Under the pieces are notes generated by a model. The model was given only the letters and a program-made list of their open reading frames with translations. It was not told where the DNA came from and made no database searches. From contig NZ_JACHIA010000003.1 of the NCBI RefSeq assembly GCF_014202995.1, positions 496,001 through 560,000 on the forward strand: a stretch of DNA of 64,000 bases. The letters run 5' to 3'. Shown piece by piece: positions 24,366 to 32,795 of the stretch. Position numbers and translations under genes: made by a program. Position 1 is the stretch's first letter. Each line of letters opens with the position of its first letter. Source of the DNA: Longimicrobium terrae (GTDB lineage Bacteria; Gemmatimonadota; Gemmatimonadetes; Longimicrobiales; Longimicrobiaceae).

Positions 24366-25205
24366 TCAGCGCTGTTGCGCGCAGGTTCCGCGGCCGGGCT
24401 GTCCGTCGCCGCCGCCCATGATGTGCACGGGCCACAGGTCAGGATCCCTGGGCTGCACGTCGATGCACAACTGGTCCCCCGTCGCCCTGCGGATGACGGG
24501 CGGGTGGAACCAGCGCAGCGGAACGGGCTCCCATCCCGCGGTCCGCAGCTCGTCCCACGTGGCCGCGTACCGGCCGTTCTCCAAGCGGTAGACTTCCTGC
24601 AGCGTCCGCGCCTGCTTGAGCAGCGGTCCCACCTCGGCCGAGCGCGCCTCCGCGGGCGGCCGGGAGGGCTGGGGCGCCAGCCGGAGCTCCCCCTGCCCGT
24701 CCCGCGGCGCAGGAGGAGGACGCGGCCCCTCGAACTCGGGAGGCGGCGCCAGCCGCGACGGCGTCCCTGAAGCGCGGACCACCGTGCCTTCCGCTGTCCG
24801 CTCCGCGCGCCGCAGCGTGAGGCAGCGCGCCGGTCGGTCCGTTTCGCACAGGCGCAGCGTGTTTCCGTCGCTCGACACGCTGTAGTCTCCGGGGACGCTG
24901 CCCGTGTAGGGGAACTCGATCAGCATGCGGTCCGGCGTGACGAACTGGTAGCGGCCCATCACCCGGGCCGGCCAGCGGTACAGCAGCACGGTTCCGTTGC
25001 CGAACAGCTCCACCGATTCTCCGCCGCCGGTCCAGAACCCGCTCACCAGCTCCGCCCCCGCCACGGTCGGAATTCCCGTCACCGCGGCGACCGGCAAAGG
25101 CGCGTCCGGCGCGGACTCCTGCGCGCGCGCGTCGCGCCCGCACGAGGCGAGCGGCGCGGCCAGCAGCAGCACCCCTGCGGCGGCGGCCAGCGACCGGCGG
25201 CTCAC
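24366..25205 (-). CDS. Secreted lipoprotein with pilin-like helix, unknown
   Basis: The GTG start at 25205 overlaps the upstream stop (GTGA) and begins MSRRSLAAAAGVLLLAAPLA followed by SCGRDAR, a lipobox. The 279-residue protein has a beta-rich middle (GESVELFGNGTVLLYRWPA, DYSVSSDGNTLRLCETDRP). A Pro-rich linker follows, then LLKQARTLQEVYRLENGRYA with ATWDELRTAGWEP. That motif resembles the amphipathic turn seen in type-II/IV pseudopilin head domains. It is translationally coupled with the collagen-like gene. Function unknown. Confidence 0.58.
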   Translation of the reverse strand: MSRRSLAAAAGVLLLAAPLASCGRDARAQESAPDAPLPVAAVTGIPTVAGAELVSGFWTGGGESVELFGNGTVLLYRWPARVMGRYQFVTPDRMLIEFPYTGSVPGDYSVSSDGNTLRLCETDRPARCLTLRRAERTAEGTVVRASGTPSRLAPPPEFEGPRPPPAPRDGQGELRLAPQPSRPPAEARSAEVGPLLKQARTLQEVYRLENGRYAATWDELRTAGWEPVPLRWFHPPVIRRATGDQLCIDVQPRDPDLWPVHIMGGGDGQPGRGTCAQQR

Positions 25206-26113
25206 GAACCGCCTGCGGGCCGCCCGGGACCGGACCCTCCGCGCCCGCCTCCGAACCCGAAGCCGCCGCCCGGACGGGGCGCCCCGGGCTTTTGCCGCGG
25301 CTGCGGAAGACGCAGTTCGTTGTGCTCCAGCCGGTCCAGAAACGATTCCAGCTTGTCCTGCGCGCTGCCGCGGACCGCGCCGTAGATCCCCCGCACCGCC
25401 GCGACCGAGCCGGCGAACACGGGAAGTCCAACGAGCGCGAGCGGGTCGATGATGGGCGTGGCGAGCGCGAACGCCGCGATTGCCGCCCCCAGCCCGCCGC
25501 CGATCCCCACGCCGGCCCCGGCGGTGCCCGCGCGGACGCCGCTCATGTCGACGGAGACCTCCACCAGTGCGCTGTCCTCATCCAGCGCGTACACGCCCAC
25601 GTCCAGCTGCACCAGGTCCAGCGCGCGGTGCGAGGCGCCGAACTTCTGCGCGGCGCGGCCCAGCGCGGCGCCCACCCCGGTGGCGCGCACGTAGCGCGTG
25701 CGGTCGGGAAAGCGGCGCTGCACCACCATGTACTCCACCCGCTGCAGGTACTCTTCCAGCAGCATTCCCACTTGCGCGGCGGGGCGGCGGATGGTGCGCG
25801 ACGCACGCGCCTCGCCCGGCCCCATCACGCGGGCCAGGGTGCCGCGCTCCGCCGGGGGGCGGGCGCGGATGTCGGTGATGGCGCGCCGCACGGTGACGGC
25901 GTCCAGCCCCAGCTCCTGCCCGATGCGGATGACCTCGCCCTCGCTGATCCCCTCGTCCGGCGTACCGGCCGCCGACTGGATCTCCACGGCGCGGCGGATC
26001 ACCGCCTCCAGCTGCTGGCTGGAGAGGAGGCGGGCCGGCAGGTTGCCGCCGCCCGGAGGGCCCGGAGGGCCCGGAGGGCCCGGAGGCCCGGAAGATCCGC
26101 TCGCGTCGCTCAT
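25202..26113 (-). CDS. Cytosolic/membrane-adjacent protein with a collagen-like GPP N-terminus
   Basis: The 303-residue protein starts MSDASGSSGPPGPPGPPGPP, a short collagen-like run, then ends in a Gly-rich PGGGFGFGGGRGGSGPGRP. Between lie helical parts such as LLSSQQLEAVIRRAVEIQSA and DAVTVRRAITDIRARPP, which suggest a winged-helix or SHOCT-like short domain. A long hydrophobic stretch (GAGVGIGGGLGAAIAAFALA and VGLPVFAGSVAAVRGIYGAV) could insert in a membrane. The GPP DNA is a perfect 9-bp tandem repeat that could slip. It overlaps the next gene by 4 nt. Function unknown. Confidence 0.55.
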   Translation of the reverse strand: MSDASGSSGPPGPPGPPGPPGGGNLPARLLSSQQLEAVIRRAVEIQSAAGTPDEGISEGEVIRIGQELGLDAVTVRRAITDIRARPPAERGTLARVMGPGEARASRTIRRPAAQVGMLLEEYLQRVEYMVVQRRFPDRTRYVRATGVGAALGRAAQKFGASHRALDLVQLDVGVYALDEDSALVEVSVDMSGVRAGTAGAGVGIGGGLGAAIAAFALATPIIDPLALVGLPVFAGSVAAVRGIYGAVRGSAQDKLESFLDRLEHNELRLPQPRQKPGAPRPGGGFGFGGGRGGSGPGRPAGGS

Positions 26114-26139
26114 CGAAAGAAAACAGAAGTGCCAGAAGG

Positions 26140-26225
26140 ACAGTGCCCAGGATCAAGTGCCCAGTGCCCAGGTTCAAGCGCCCGGCTGCTGGGCACTCCG
26201 GCACTGAGCACTGGGCACTCTCCTT
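26140..26225. repeat. Clustered GGCACT/CAGTGCC motifs in tandem
   Basis: Copies of CAGTGCCCAGG, AGTGCCCAGTGCCCAGG, GGGCACTCCGGCACTGAGCA and CTGGGCACT crowd within 86 bp. Related strings recur at about 38911, 45922 and 59393. No function is known. Confidence 0.6.
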
Positions 26226-26228
26226 TCC

Positions 26229-27443
26229 TTACGCCTTGGGGAACGCCTCGACTACGAGGGCGATGCCCTGCCCGCCGCCGATGCACGCCGTACCCAGGCC
26301 GAAGCGCTTGCCCTGGCGACGCAGCTCGTGCAGAAGGTGCACGGTGATGCGCGCGCCGCTCATCCCCAGCGGGTGGCTCATGGCGATGGCGCCGCCGGAC
26401 ACGTTGGTGCGCTCGCGGTCCAGGCCGAGTTCCTTTTCCACCGCGCAGTACTGCGACGCGAACGCCTCGTTGACTTCCACCAGGTCCATCTGGTCCACGC
26501 TCATCTCCGCGCGCTTCAGCGCCAGGCGCGAGGCCGGCGCAGGACCGATGCCCATGTGCTTGGGCTCCACGCCGCTGATGCCCCAGGAAACCAGGCGGCC
26601 GATGGGCTGCAGGCCGTTTCGCTGCGCGTACGCCGCGTTGGCGATCACCACCGCCGCGCCGCCGTCGCCGATGCCGCTGGCGTTGCCGGCCGTCACCGTG
26701 CCGCCTTCCTTGAAGTACGGCTTCAGCTTGCCCAGGCTTTCCATCGTGGTCTCGGGCCGCATGTGCTCGTCGCAGGCGAACAGCGTTTCGCCCTTGCGGC
26801 TCTTGAGCGTGATGGGCGTGATCTCGGCGTCAAAGCGCTTCTGCTCGCACGCCACGCCGGCCAGCTGCTGGCTGCGGAAGGCGTACTCGTCCACCTGCTG
26901 GCGGGTAATGCCGTACTGGTCGGCCAGGTTCTCCGCCGTCACCGCCATGCTGCAGCCGGCGAACGGGTCGGTGAGCGCCTCCCACAGCGCGTCCTCGTAG
27001 AACTTGCCGGCGGGCCCCAGGCGCTGGTCGCCCCACCGCGCGCCGCGGATCACGTGCGGCGCCTGGCTCATGCTTTCGGTGCCGCCGCAGAGCGCGACTT
27101 CGGCCTCGCCCAGCATGATCTCCATGGCGCCGCTGATGATGGCCTGGAATCCCGAGCCGCACAGGCGGTTCAGGGTCAGGGCGGGCGTGTCGATGGGGAG
27201 CCCGGCCTTCAGGCCGATGTGGCGCGCCAGGTAGATGGCGTCGGCCGAGGTCTGCAGCGCGTTGCCAAAGACCACGTGGCCCACGTCCGCGGCGGGAATG
27301 CCCGCTTCTTCCAGCGCGGCCTTGGCGGCGAAGGTGCCCAGGTCGGTGGCGCTGAAGTCCTTCAGCGAGCCGCCGAAGGTGCCCATTCCCGTCCGCGTGG
27401 CGGAGAGAAAGACGATGTCCGTATCCTTGCCCTGCGTTGCCAT
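26229..27443 (-). CDS. Acetyl-CoA acetyltransferase (thiolase)
   Basis: The 404-residue protein starts MATQGKDTDIVFLSATRTGM. LNRLCGSGFQAIISGAMEIM holds the nucleophilic Cys (about residue 93), AIAMSHPLGMSGARI holds the catalytic His (about 360), and GTACIGGGQGIALVVE holds the second Cys (about 390). Full length matches biosynthetic or degradative thiolases. The enzyme joins two acetyl-CoA or splits acetoacetyl-CoA. The hydroxybutyryl-CoA dehydrogenase lies on the same strand, with two unknown genes between, which supports a shared C4-CoA pathway (PHB, butyrate or acetoacetate). Confidence 0.95.
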   Translation of the reverse strand: MATQGKDTDIVFLSATRTGMGTFGGSLKDFSATDLGTFAAKAALEEAGIPAADVGHVVFGNALQTSADAIYLARHIGLKAGLPIDTPALTLNRLCGSGFQAIISGAMEIMLGEAEVALCGGTESMSQAPHVIRGARWGDQRLGPAGKFYEDALWEALTDPFAGCSMAVTAENLADQYGITRQQVDEYAFRSQQLAGVACEQKRFDAEITPITLKSRKGETLFACDEHMRPETTMESLGKLKPYFKEGGTVTAGNASGIGDGGAAVVIANAAYAQRNGLQPIGRLVSWGISGVEPKHMGIGPAPASRLALKRAEMSVDQMDLVEVNEAFASQYCAVEKELGLDRERTNVSGGAIAMSHPLGMSGARITVHLLHELRRQGKRFGLGTACIGGGQGIALVVEAFPKA

Positions 27444-27698
27444 GTTCGGATCGACCTCGTGCGTCGTTTGATGAACCGCGCCGGATGGGTAGCCCGGCAG
27501 AATATCCCGCCGGAGCGCGGCGCGTCAAGCCGATTTCCGCCGGTCCGCGCTGAGCGCGATTCACTTTCGCAATGGCGGATTGGCATCCTGCCGCACCCGG
27601 AGCCATGCAACAACGGAATCACGCAGAGCAGCAGAGGAGCAGAGACAGCCTTCCCTTCTCTGCTCCTCTGCTGCTCTGCGTGAGAAACCCTTTCCAGC
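27444..27698. other. Intergenic region with an exceptional hairpin
   Basis: Apart from the inverted repeat at 27619-27683, nothing coding is supported here. The region lies between the hydrolase stop and the thiolase start on the minus strand and should contain the thiolase promoter. Confidence 0.5.
27619..27683 (-). repeat. Perfect 27-bp inverted repeat
   Basis: Arms 27619-27645 and 27657-27683 are exactly complementary around an 11-nt loop. One arm starts TCACGCAGAGCAGCAGAGGA. The stem is much longer than a normal terminator. It sits just after the hydrolase gene, so it may act as a terminator. One arm recurs at about 61869-61897. Confidence 0.8.
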
Positions 27699-28567
27699 TA
27701 TCCCGCGCTGCCTGACGTGGGGACGCTGGACAGGAACCGGCTGATGGCGGCCGCGATCCGGGGGAGGTCGGCGTCGTGCAGCTCGTGGCCGGTACCCTCC
27801 AGAACCAGCAGCTCCGCCCCCGGGATCTGGCGCGCGATCCCCTGTCCGCTGGCCAGCGGAAGGATGGGATCTTCGCTGCCGTGAATGACCAGCGTGGGCG
27901 CGCCGATGTTCCGCACGTCCCAGCGCGCATCAAGCTCGCCCGCGATCAGCGCGTGGTTGAAGGCGCTCTTGATGCTGCTCGTACGATCCAGTTCCCGTCC
28001 AATCCGCTCCCGCTCGCGATCTTCATCAAACGGATGCGCAGAACCCGCGGAGAGCCGGGCCGTCGTCAGCATGAAGGCGGTGACGGCGTCGCGATCCGTC
28101 CAGTCCACGCTCCCCATCGTCCCGAAGTGCTCCATGAACCGCGGGTCGATCCCCGCCCCGTCCTCCTCTCCCCCGTTCAGCGGCTCGGAGGCGATCAGCG
28201 TCAGCGAACGGACGCGCTCCGGGTGACGGACCGCCGCCATCTGCGAGATGAGGCCGCCGAGCGACATGCCGGCCAGATGCGCGGAATTCAGCCCATACGC
28301 GTCCAGGACGGCGATCAGGTCATCGCACAGATCGGCGACGGAATAGCCGGAGGCGCCGGGCGGGTTGGTGGTGCTGCCACCCGTGTCGCGCAGGTCGTAG
28401 CGGATGACGCGGCAGCCGGCCGCCACGAGCGCATCCACAAAGCGTGGCGGCCACCACTCCATGGACGCGGTCGCGCCCATCGAGAGGACGATGGTTTCGG
28501 GATTGCCGGCACCCGCCTCCGCGGTGGCGATCCGGATGCCGCCATGGTGGATGACGCGCGTTGTCAC
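27698..28567 (-). CDS. Alpha/beta-fold hydrolase
   Basis: The GTG at 28567 is preceded by GGAGG with 5-nt spacing and overlaps the trmL stop (GTGA); an ATG at 28579 is the alternative. The 289-residue protein has AHLAGMSLGGLISQMAA (GxSxG nucleophile Ser, about residue 105), an oxyanion stretch at TIVLSMGATAS, DLRDTGGSTTNPPG (lid/loop), a DPILPL acid loop and LEGTGHELHDAD with the catalytic His. Family and length fit general esterase, epoxide or haloacid hydrolases. The substrate is unknown. It is probably co-transcribed with trmL. Confidence 0.88.
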   Translation of the reverse strand: MTTRVIHHGGIRIATAEAGAGNPETIVLSMGATASMEWWPPRFVDALVAAGCRVIRYDLRDTGGSTTNPPGASGYSVADLCDDLIAVLDAYGLNSAHLAGMSLGGLISQMAAVRHPERVRSLTLIASEPLNGGEEDGAGIDPRFMEHFGTMGSVDWTDRDAVTAFMLTTARLSAGSAHPFDEDRERERIGRELDRTSSIKSAFNHALIAGELDARWDVRNIGAPTLVIHGSEDPILPLASGQGIARQIPGAELLVLEGTGHELHDADLPRIAAAISRFLSSVPTSGSAG

Positions 28568-29019
28568 TCGCCCCTCCATCCCGTCTGCCGCAGCGCGTCG
28601 TACAGCGAGATGCCGACGGCCGTGGACAGGTTCAGCGAGCGCGCGACGGGACGCATGGGGATGCGGATGCAGCGCTCCGCGTCGGCTTCCAGCAGATGAT
28701 CGGGAAGGCCGCGCGACTCGGGGCCGAACAGGAGCACGTCATCCGCCGCGAACTGCACGTCCCACAGCGTGCGCTCGGCCCTGGTGGTCAGCATCCACAC
28801 GCGCCGGCCCGCCGTCGCCGCGGCGAAGTCCTCCCACGCGTCGTGGCGGTGCCAGTCCACGTGCTCCCAGTAGTCCATCATGGCGCGCTTGGCCTTGGGA
28901 TGCGCGAACGACCATCCCAGCCGCCCGATCAGGTGCAGCGGCGATCCCGTGGCGCCGCACAGCCGCGCCACGCCGCCCGCGTTTCCCGGAATCTCCGGCT
29001 CATACAGCGCTACATCCAT
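28564..29019 (-). CDS. trmL: tRNA (cytidine(34)-2'-O)-methyltransferase
   Basis: The start at MDVALYEPEIPGNAGGVARL matches the family N-terminus; in-frame ATGs upstream add only charged residues. The 151-residue SPOUT protein has the trefoil-knot motifs FGPESRGLPDHLLEAD and IPMRPVARSLNLSTAVGISL. The LYEPEIPGNAGG Asn-Gly pair is typical of TrmL, which methylates ribose at the wobble base of tRNA-Leu isoacceptors. The family TrmH/TrmJ is the alternative, but those are longer. The hydrolase gene starts inside its stop. Confidence 0.9.
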   Translation of the reverse strand: MDVALYEPEIPGNAGGVARLCGATGSPLHLIGRLGWSFAHPKAKRAMMDYWEHVDWHRHDAWEDFAAATAGRRVWMLTTRAERTLWDVQFAADDVLLFGPESRGLPDHLLEADAERCIRIPMRPVARSLNLSTAVGISLYDALRQTGWRGE

Positions 29020-29245
29020 CGTGCGATCACCATCTCCGTCGTCCATTCGGCTCCGCGGGCGCTCCACACCGGCGCGCGGCGGATGGGTGGACGGGCAATC
29101 TCGCGCGGGCGGATTGCACCGACAAGCGATCCGTCTGGCGGGATGAGTGTACCAGCGTCATCAGGCGGTTGATGGCGCGACAGTTTGCGCCACCGGCCGC
29201 GATCAGGCGCCGCGCACGGGCCGCCGATCACACCCGAATGTCTGG

Positions 29246-30283
29246 ATGAAGCAGATGCCGGATCGCACCCCGTTTTCCGTACTGGACCTGGCGCCCATCG
29301 TGGAGGGCGGCACCGCCGGACAGTCGATTCGCAACTCGCTGGACCTGGCGCAGCATGCCGAGCGCTGGGGCTACAACCGCTTCTGGCTGGCCGAACACCA
29401 CAACATCCCCGGCGTGGCGAGCGCGGCCACGTCCGTCATCATCGGCCACGTGGCGAACGGAACGTCCACCATCCGCGTGGGCGCGGGCGGCGTCATGCTG
29501 CCCAACCACGCGCCGCTGGTGATCGCCGAACAGTTCGGAACGCTGGCGGCCCTGTACCCCGGCCGCATCGACCTGGGGCTGGGCCGCGCGCCGGGGAGCG
29601 ACCAGGTGACCGCGCACGCGCTGCGGCGCACGCTAACCACCAACGGCGTGGACACGTTTCCCGACGACGTGCAGGAGTTGATGGCGTACTTCGACGAGCC
29701 GGTGCCCGGCCAGCGGGTGCGCGCCATCCCCGGCGCGGGTGAGAAGGTGCCGGTGTGGATTCTGGGAAGCAGCCTGTACGGCGCGCAGTTGGCCGCCGCG
29801 CTGGGGCTGCCGTACGCCTTTGCCTCGCACTTTGCGCCGGCGATGATGATGCAGGCCATCCAGGTGTACCGCGACCGCTTCCGGCCCTCGGAACAGCTCG
29901 ACCGGCCGTACCTGATGCTGGGCTTCAACGTGTTCGCGGCGGATACGGACGAGGAGGCGCGCTTCCTGATGTCGTCCATGCAGCAGGCGTTCGCCAACCT
30001 GCGGCGCGGGCGGCCCACGCCTTTGCAGCCGCCGGTGGACAACTACGAGGAGCAGCTTGCCCCGTTCGAGCGGGCCATGCTCAGCGAGGTGCTCTCGTGC
30101 ACGGCAGTCGGCTCGCCGGAAACGGTGCGTGCCAGCCTGTCGTCGTTCATCGCCCGCACCGGCGCGGACGAGCTGATGATCACGTCGCAGATCTACGATC
30201 ACGCCAAGCGCCTGCGCTCGTACGAGATCACGGCGCAGGCCGGCGAGTCGCTCGCGGCCGCGGAGTCCATCGCCGCGGACTGA
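29246..30283 (+). CDS. LLM class flavin-dependent oxidoreductase (luciferase-like monooxygenase)
   Basis: Two adjacent ATGs (29246 MKQMPD and 29255 MPD) are possible; either gives about 343 residues. The TIM-barrel family marks are present: [40 protein letters not shown] (FMN-site RFWLAEHH), [20 protein letters not shown], and [20 protein letters not shown]. The single-component alkanal-like YhbW/YceB subgroup carries these motifs. It is FMNH2-dependent, with unknown substrate. It lies divergent from trmL with a 200-bp gap. Confidence 0.9.
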   Translation: MKQMPDRTPFSVLDLAPIVEGGTAGQSIRNSLDLAQHAERWGYNRFWLAEHHNIPGVASAATSVIIGHVANGTSTIRVGAGGVMLPNHAPLVIAEQFGTLAALYPGRIDLGLGRAPGSDQVTAHALRRTLTTNGVDTFPDDVQELMAYFDEPVPGQRVRAIPGAGEKVPVWILGSSLYGAQLAAALGLPYAFASHFAPAMMMQAIQVYRDRFRPSEQLDRPYLMLGFNVFAADTDEEARFLMSSMQQAFANLRRGRPTPLQPPVDNYEEQLAPFERAMLSEVLSCTAVGSPETVRASLSSFIARTGADELMITSQIYDHAKRLRSYEITAQAGESLAAAESIAAD

Positions 30284-30804
30284 CGGGCGGAAGTATGATC
30301 GCGGTGAGGTGAGCGTTGAGATGGGAGGATTAGGCGCGCCGGACGATGGGCATGATCGGGCGACGAGCAGCATCGGATGATCGAGTGACCGAGCAGCGTC
30401 GGATGATCAGCAGCGTCGGATGATCAGCAGCGTCGGGATCGGAGTAGCGTCGGCCAGGTGCAGTCCCGACGAAAGATGCCATTGGGGAAGCCGGATTGGA
30501 GTTGGCCGCAGGCGCCGTCGAGCGAATGAATCCTCCGCTCACACAGCGGTAAGCCCCGACACATGGCCGCTGTCGCGTCCATGTGTCGGGGCTTCAACCG
30601 ACCCGGCGGCCGGTTCCGTGAAGACGACGAGGCGCGCGTGTCGTGGCCGTCGGATCGGAAGCAGACGGGCATCGGGCGCAAGCGACCTAGTCCAGCATCC
30701 AAATGAACAGAGCGCCGGTCCCACGAAGGGCCGGCGCTTTTTCGTAGCCGATGGCGGGCCGCACGGCAGGCCGGCGGCGCAGGCAATCATCCGGAAACAG
30801 CGGC
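30284..30804. repeat. Intergenic region: tandem 17-bp repeat plus mosaic repeat copy 2
   Basis: GCAGCGTCGGATGATCA repeats at 30393-30409 and 30410-30426 and again in part at 30427. Copy 2 of the mosaic unit lies reversed at 30520-30598. Within it, AAGCCCCGACACATGG (30551-30566) pairs with CCATGTGTCGGGGCTT (30579-30594), a strong hairpin. No gene is supported here. Confidence 0.75.
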
Positions 30805-30833
30805 TTGCCTTTGCGGACAGATGTTTAGATAAT
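30805..30833 (+). promoter_or_regulatory. Promoter of the RiPP precursor gene
   Basis: TTGCCT at 30805-30810 is followed after 17 nt by GATAAT at 30828-30833. The spacing is ideal for a sigma-70 class promoter, and the predicted start is about 60 nt upstream of the ATG. A GAGGAA ribosome site precedes the ATG by about 8 nt. Confidence 0.7.
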
Positions 30834-30901
30834 CACCGGGTCCGGACGGACAACGCGGTTCGCGGGTCCCCGGAATCCCCCCTGATTTGAGGAACCCCCC
30901 G

Positions 30902-31216
30902 ATGAAGAAGCTGAAGCTGGACGACCTGCACGTCGACTCGTTCGCCACCTCGGCAGGCGTGGACGGCCGCGGAACCGTGCACGGCAACGCCCCCACCGAC
31001 ATCGAAGCATGCCCCTCCGGCGGCTGCAACAGCGAAACCGGCCCGTACGCCACCTGTTTCAACTGCCCCGGCGGGAACGGCGTGTATCCGTCCACCAGCT
31101 GCCTTCCCTTCCAGACCCGCGGCGAGGCGACCTGCTACTGCCTGTATCCGCGCTCCGACTACCGCGTGTGTTGTTCCAACGAGGGATGCACCGGCCCCGC
31201 CGGCGGCATGTGCTGA
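30902..31216 (+). CDS. Cysteine-rich RiPP (pinensin-like lanthipeptide) precursor
   Basis: The 104-residue peptide begins MKKLKLDDLHVDSFATSAGV. This is the conserved leader (MKKLxLD..xVxSFxTxA) of the pinensin family of lanthipeptide-type precursors, frequent in Longimicrobiaceae. The leader ends near GRGTVHGNA at about residue 30. The core holds 11 cysteines at 37, 42, 52, 55, 67, 78, 80, 90, 91, 96 and 104, with Ser/Thr partners (STS, SET, TC motifs). GAGGAA precedes the ATG, and a strong terminator follows. No dehydratase or cyclase is nearby, so tailoring enzymes would be in trans. The family call rests on the leader pattern. Confidence 0.8.
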   Translation: MKKLKLDDLHVDSFATSAGVDGRGTVHGNAPTDIEACPSGGCNSETGPYATCFNCPGGNGVYPSTSCLPFQTRGEATCYCLYPRSDYRVCCSNEGCTGPAGGMC

Positions 31217-31233
31217 TCACGTCCTGAACGACG

Positions 31234-31273
31234 GAACGAGCCCCGGCTTCCACTCGGAAGCCGGGGCTCGTTC
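31234..31273 (+). terminator. Terminator after the RiPP precursor (shared with moaA)
   Basis: A perfect 18-bp stem, GAACGAGCCCCGGCTTCC with its complement, closes a 4-nt loop. It lies between two convergent genes, so it can serve the RiPP gene and moaA. Confidence 0.88.
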
Positions 31274-31296
31274 TCATCAATCCCAACCAGTTCCCG

Positions 31297-32349
31297 TCAG
31301 CCGCCCACCTGCGAGAGCGCCAGCAGCCCGCCGGATCCCGCGTCGCTTCCCTGCACCAGCCAGTGGCGCTCGGGCTTGATGCCCAGCGTGTGGCGCACCA
31401 GCGGCTCCAGCGGCTCGCCGCGGCGCAGCGGGTCGCGCAGGTTGGTCTGCATGTCGCCGAACAGGCAGGGGCGCAGCTGGCCGTCCGCCGTCAGGCGCAT
31501 GCGGTTGCAGCGGTCGCAGTAGTTGTGGCTCATGGGGGTAATGACGCCGATGGTCCCCGCCGCGCCGTCGAACGCGTAGTAGCGCGCCGGACCGTTTCCC
31601 GCCGGACCCGTCACCGGGCGCAGCGTGCCGATCTCCCCGATGCGCTCCAGGATCTCGTCCGAGCCCACGAACTCGTCCGCGGAAACGCCCAGGTTTTCGC
31701 CCGTGGGCATCACCTCGATGAAGCGGATGTGCCACGGACGCTCGCGCGTGATCGCGGCAAAATCCGCCACCTCGTCGTCATTGCGGCCGCGCATGACCAC
31801 GCAGTTGACCTTGATGGGCCCGAACCCCGCGCGCTCCGCCGCCTCCAGCCCGCGAAAGATGGCCTCCGCCGAGCCCGCGCGGCGCGAAATGGCGTCGATG
31901 CGGTCCGGCCGCAGCGAATCCAGCGACACGTTCACGCGGTCCACCCCCGCGTCGCGCAGTTCATCCGCGAGGTCATGCAGCAGCACCGCGTTGGTGGAAA
32001 GCGCCACGTCGTCGATCTGCGGCACGGCGCGGATCATCCGCACCAGCGCCGGCAGGTCGCGGCGAACGAGCGGCTCCCCGCCGGTAATGCGGATGCGCCG
32101 CAGCCCCATCCCGCCCATCACGCGGACGATCTCGGCGATTTCCTCGTAGCTCAGCAGCTGTTCGCGCTTCAGCCAGGGCAGCCCTTCCTCCGGCATGCAG
32201 TACACGCAGCGGAGGTTGCACTTGTCCGTCACCGAAATGCGGAGGTACTCCACGCGCCGCCCGAACCCGTCCGTCATGGGCCCGTCCGCGGGGATCGAGC
32301 GCGAGGGGGTAACGACGGGAACGCCGCCCAGCTGCACCAGCCTGCTCAT
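31297..32349 (-). CDS. moaA: GTP 3',8-cyclase MoaA
   Basis: The start at MSRLVQLGGVPVVTPSRSIP is set by a 4-nt ATGA overlap with moaE. The 350-residue radical SAM enzyme has CNLRCVYCMPEEG (CX3CX2C cluster at the N-terminus), ITGGEPLVRRDL, and the C-terminal second Fe-S cluster in NYCDRCNRMRLTADGQLRPC (CX2C then Cys). The MoaA ending is short and lacks the usual GG tail of some members. It converts GTP to 3',8-cyclo-H2GTP in molybdenum cofactor synthesis. It is the last gene of moaD-moaE-moaA; moaC is not in the window. Confidence 0.95.
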   Translation of the reverse strand: MSRLVQLGGVPVVTPSRSIPADGPMTDGFGRRVEYLRISVTDKCNLRCVYCMPEEGLPWLKREQLLSYEEIAEIVRVMGGMGLRRIRITGGEPLVRRDLPALVRMIRAVPQIDDVALSTNAVLLHDLADELRDAGVDRVNVSLDSLRPDRIDAISRRAGSAEAIFRGLEAAERAGFGPIKVNCVVMRGRNDDEVADFAAITRERPWHIRFIEVMPTGENLGVSADEFVGSDEILERIGEIGTLRPVTGPAGNGPARYYAFDGAAGTIGVITPMSHNYCDRCNRMRLTADGQLRPCLFGDMQTNLRDPLRRGEPLEPLVRHTLGIKPERHWLVQGSDAGSGGLLALSQVGG

Positions 32350-32792
32350 TGCGCCTCCTGCACCGCGGGGGTGAAACCGGGCACCCACTCGCGCTCACCA
32401 TCCACGTAGCCCTCCCGCTTCCAGACAGGGACGCGCTGCTTGAGCTGTTCGATGACGTAGCGCGACGCCTCGTACGCCTCTCCCCGGTGCGGCGACGCCA
32501 CGCTGATGGCCACGCTCGCCTCGCCGATGGCCAGCAGCCCCGTGCGGTGAATGACGCCGACGGCGCCCGTCCCGAACTGTTCGCGTGCTTCCTGTGCGAT
32601 GCGCAGCATTTCCTTTTCGGCCATGGGCGCGTACGCCGAATATTCCAGGTCCGCCACGGGGCGGCCGTCGTTCTGCTCGCGCACCACGCCCCAGAACAGC
32701 AGCGCCGCGCCGTCGGAGGACGACACGGTATCAGCCAGCAGGCGCGCGGGATCGATGGCGTCCGCGGTGATGACGGCGAAGCAGGCGGACAC
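32346..32792 (-). CDS. moaE: Molybdopterin synthase large subunit MoaE
   Basis: A GTG start at 32792, 3 bp after the moaD stop, gives 148 residues. Family segments are GAALLFWGVVREQNDGRPV, LEYSAYAPMAEKEMLRIAQE, GTGAVGVIHRTGLLAIGEAS, and the catalytic Lys region SRYVIEQLKQRVPVWKREGY. It carries the pterin precursor and, with MoaD, adds the two dithiolene sulphurs. The overlap with moaA (ATGA) shows coupled translation. Length is typical. Confidence 0.95.
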   Translation of the reverse strand: MSACFAVITADAIDPARLLADTVSSSDGAALLFWGVVREQNDGRPVADLEYSAYAPMAEKEMLRIAQEAREQFGTGAVGVIHRTGLLAIGEASVAISVASPHRGEAYEASRYVIEQLKQRVPVWKREGYVDGEREWVPGFTPAVQEAQ

Positions 32793-32795
32793 GGC

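Noticed and set aside
23328-24770. A 480-codon plus-strand ORF over hbd
   Set aside because: Shadow of the dehydrogenase gene in a high-GC region.
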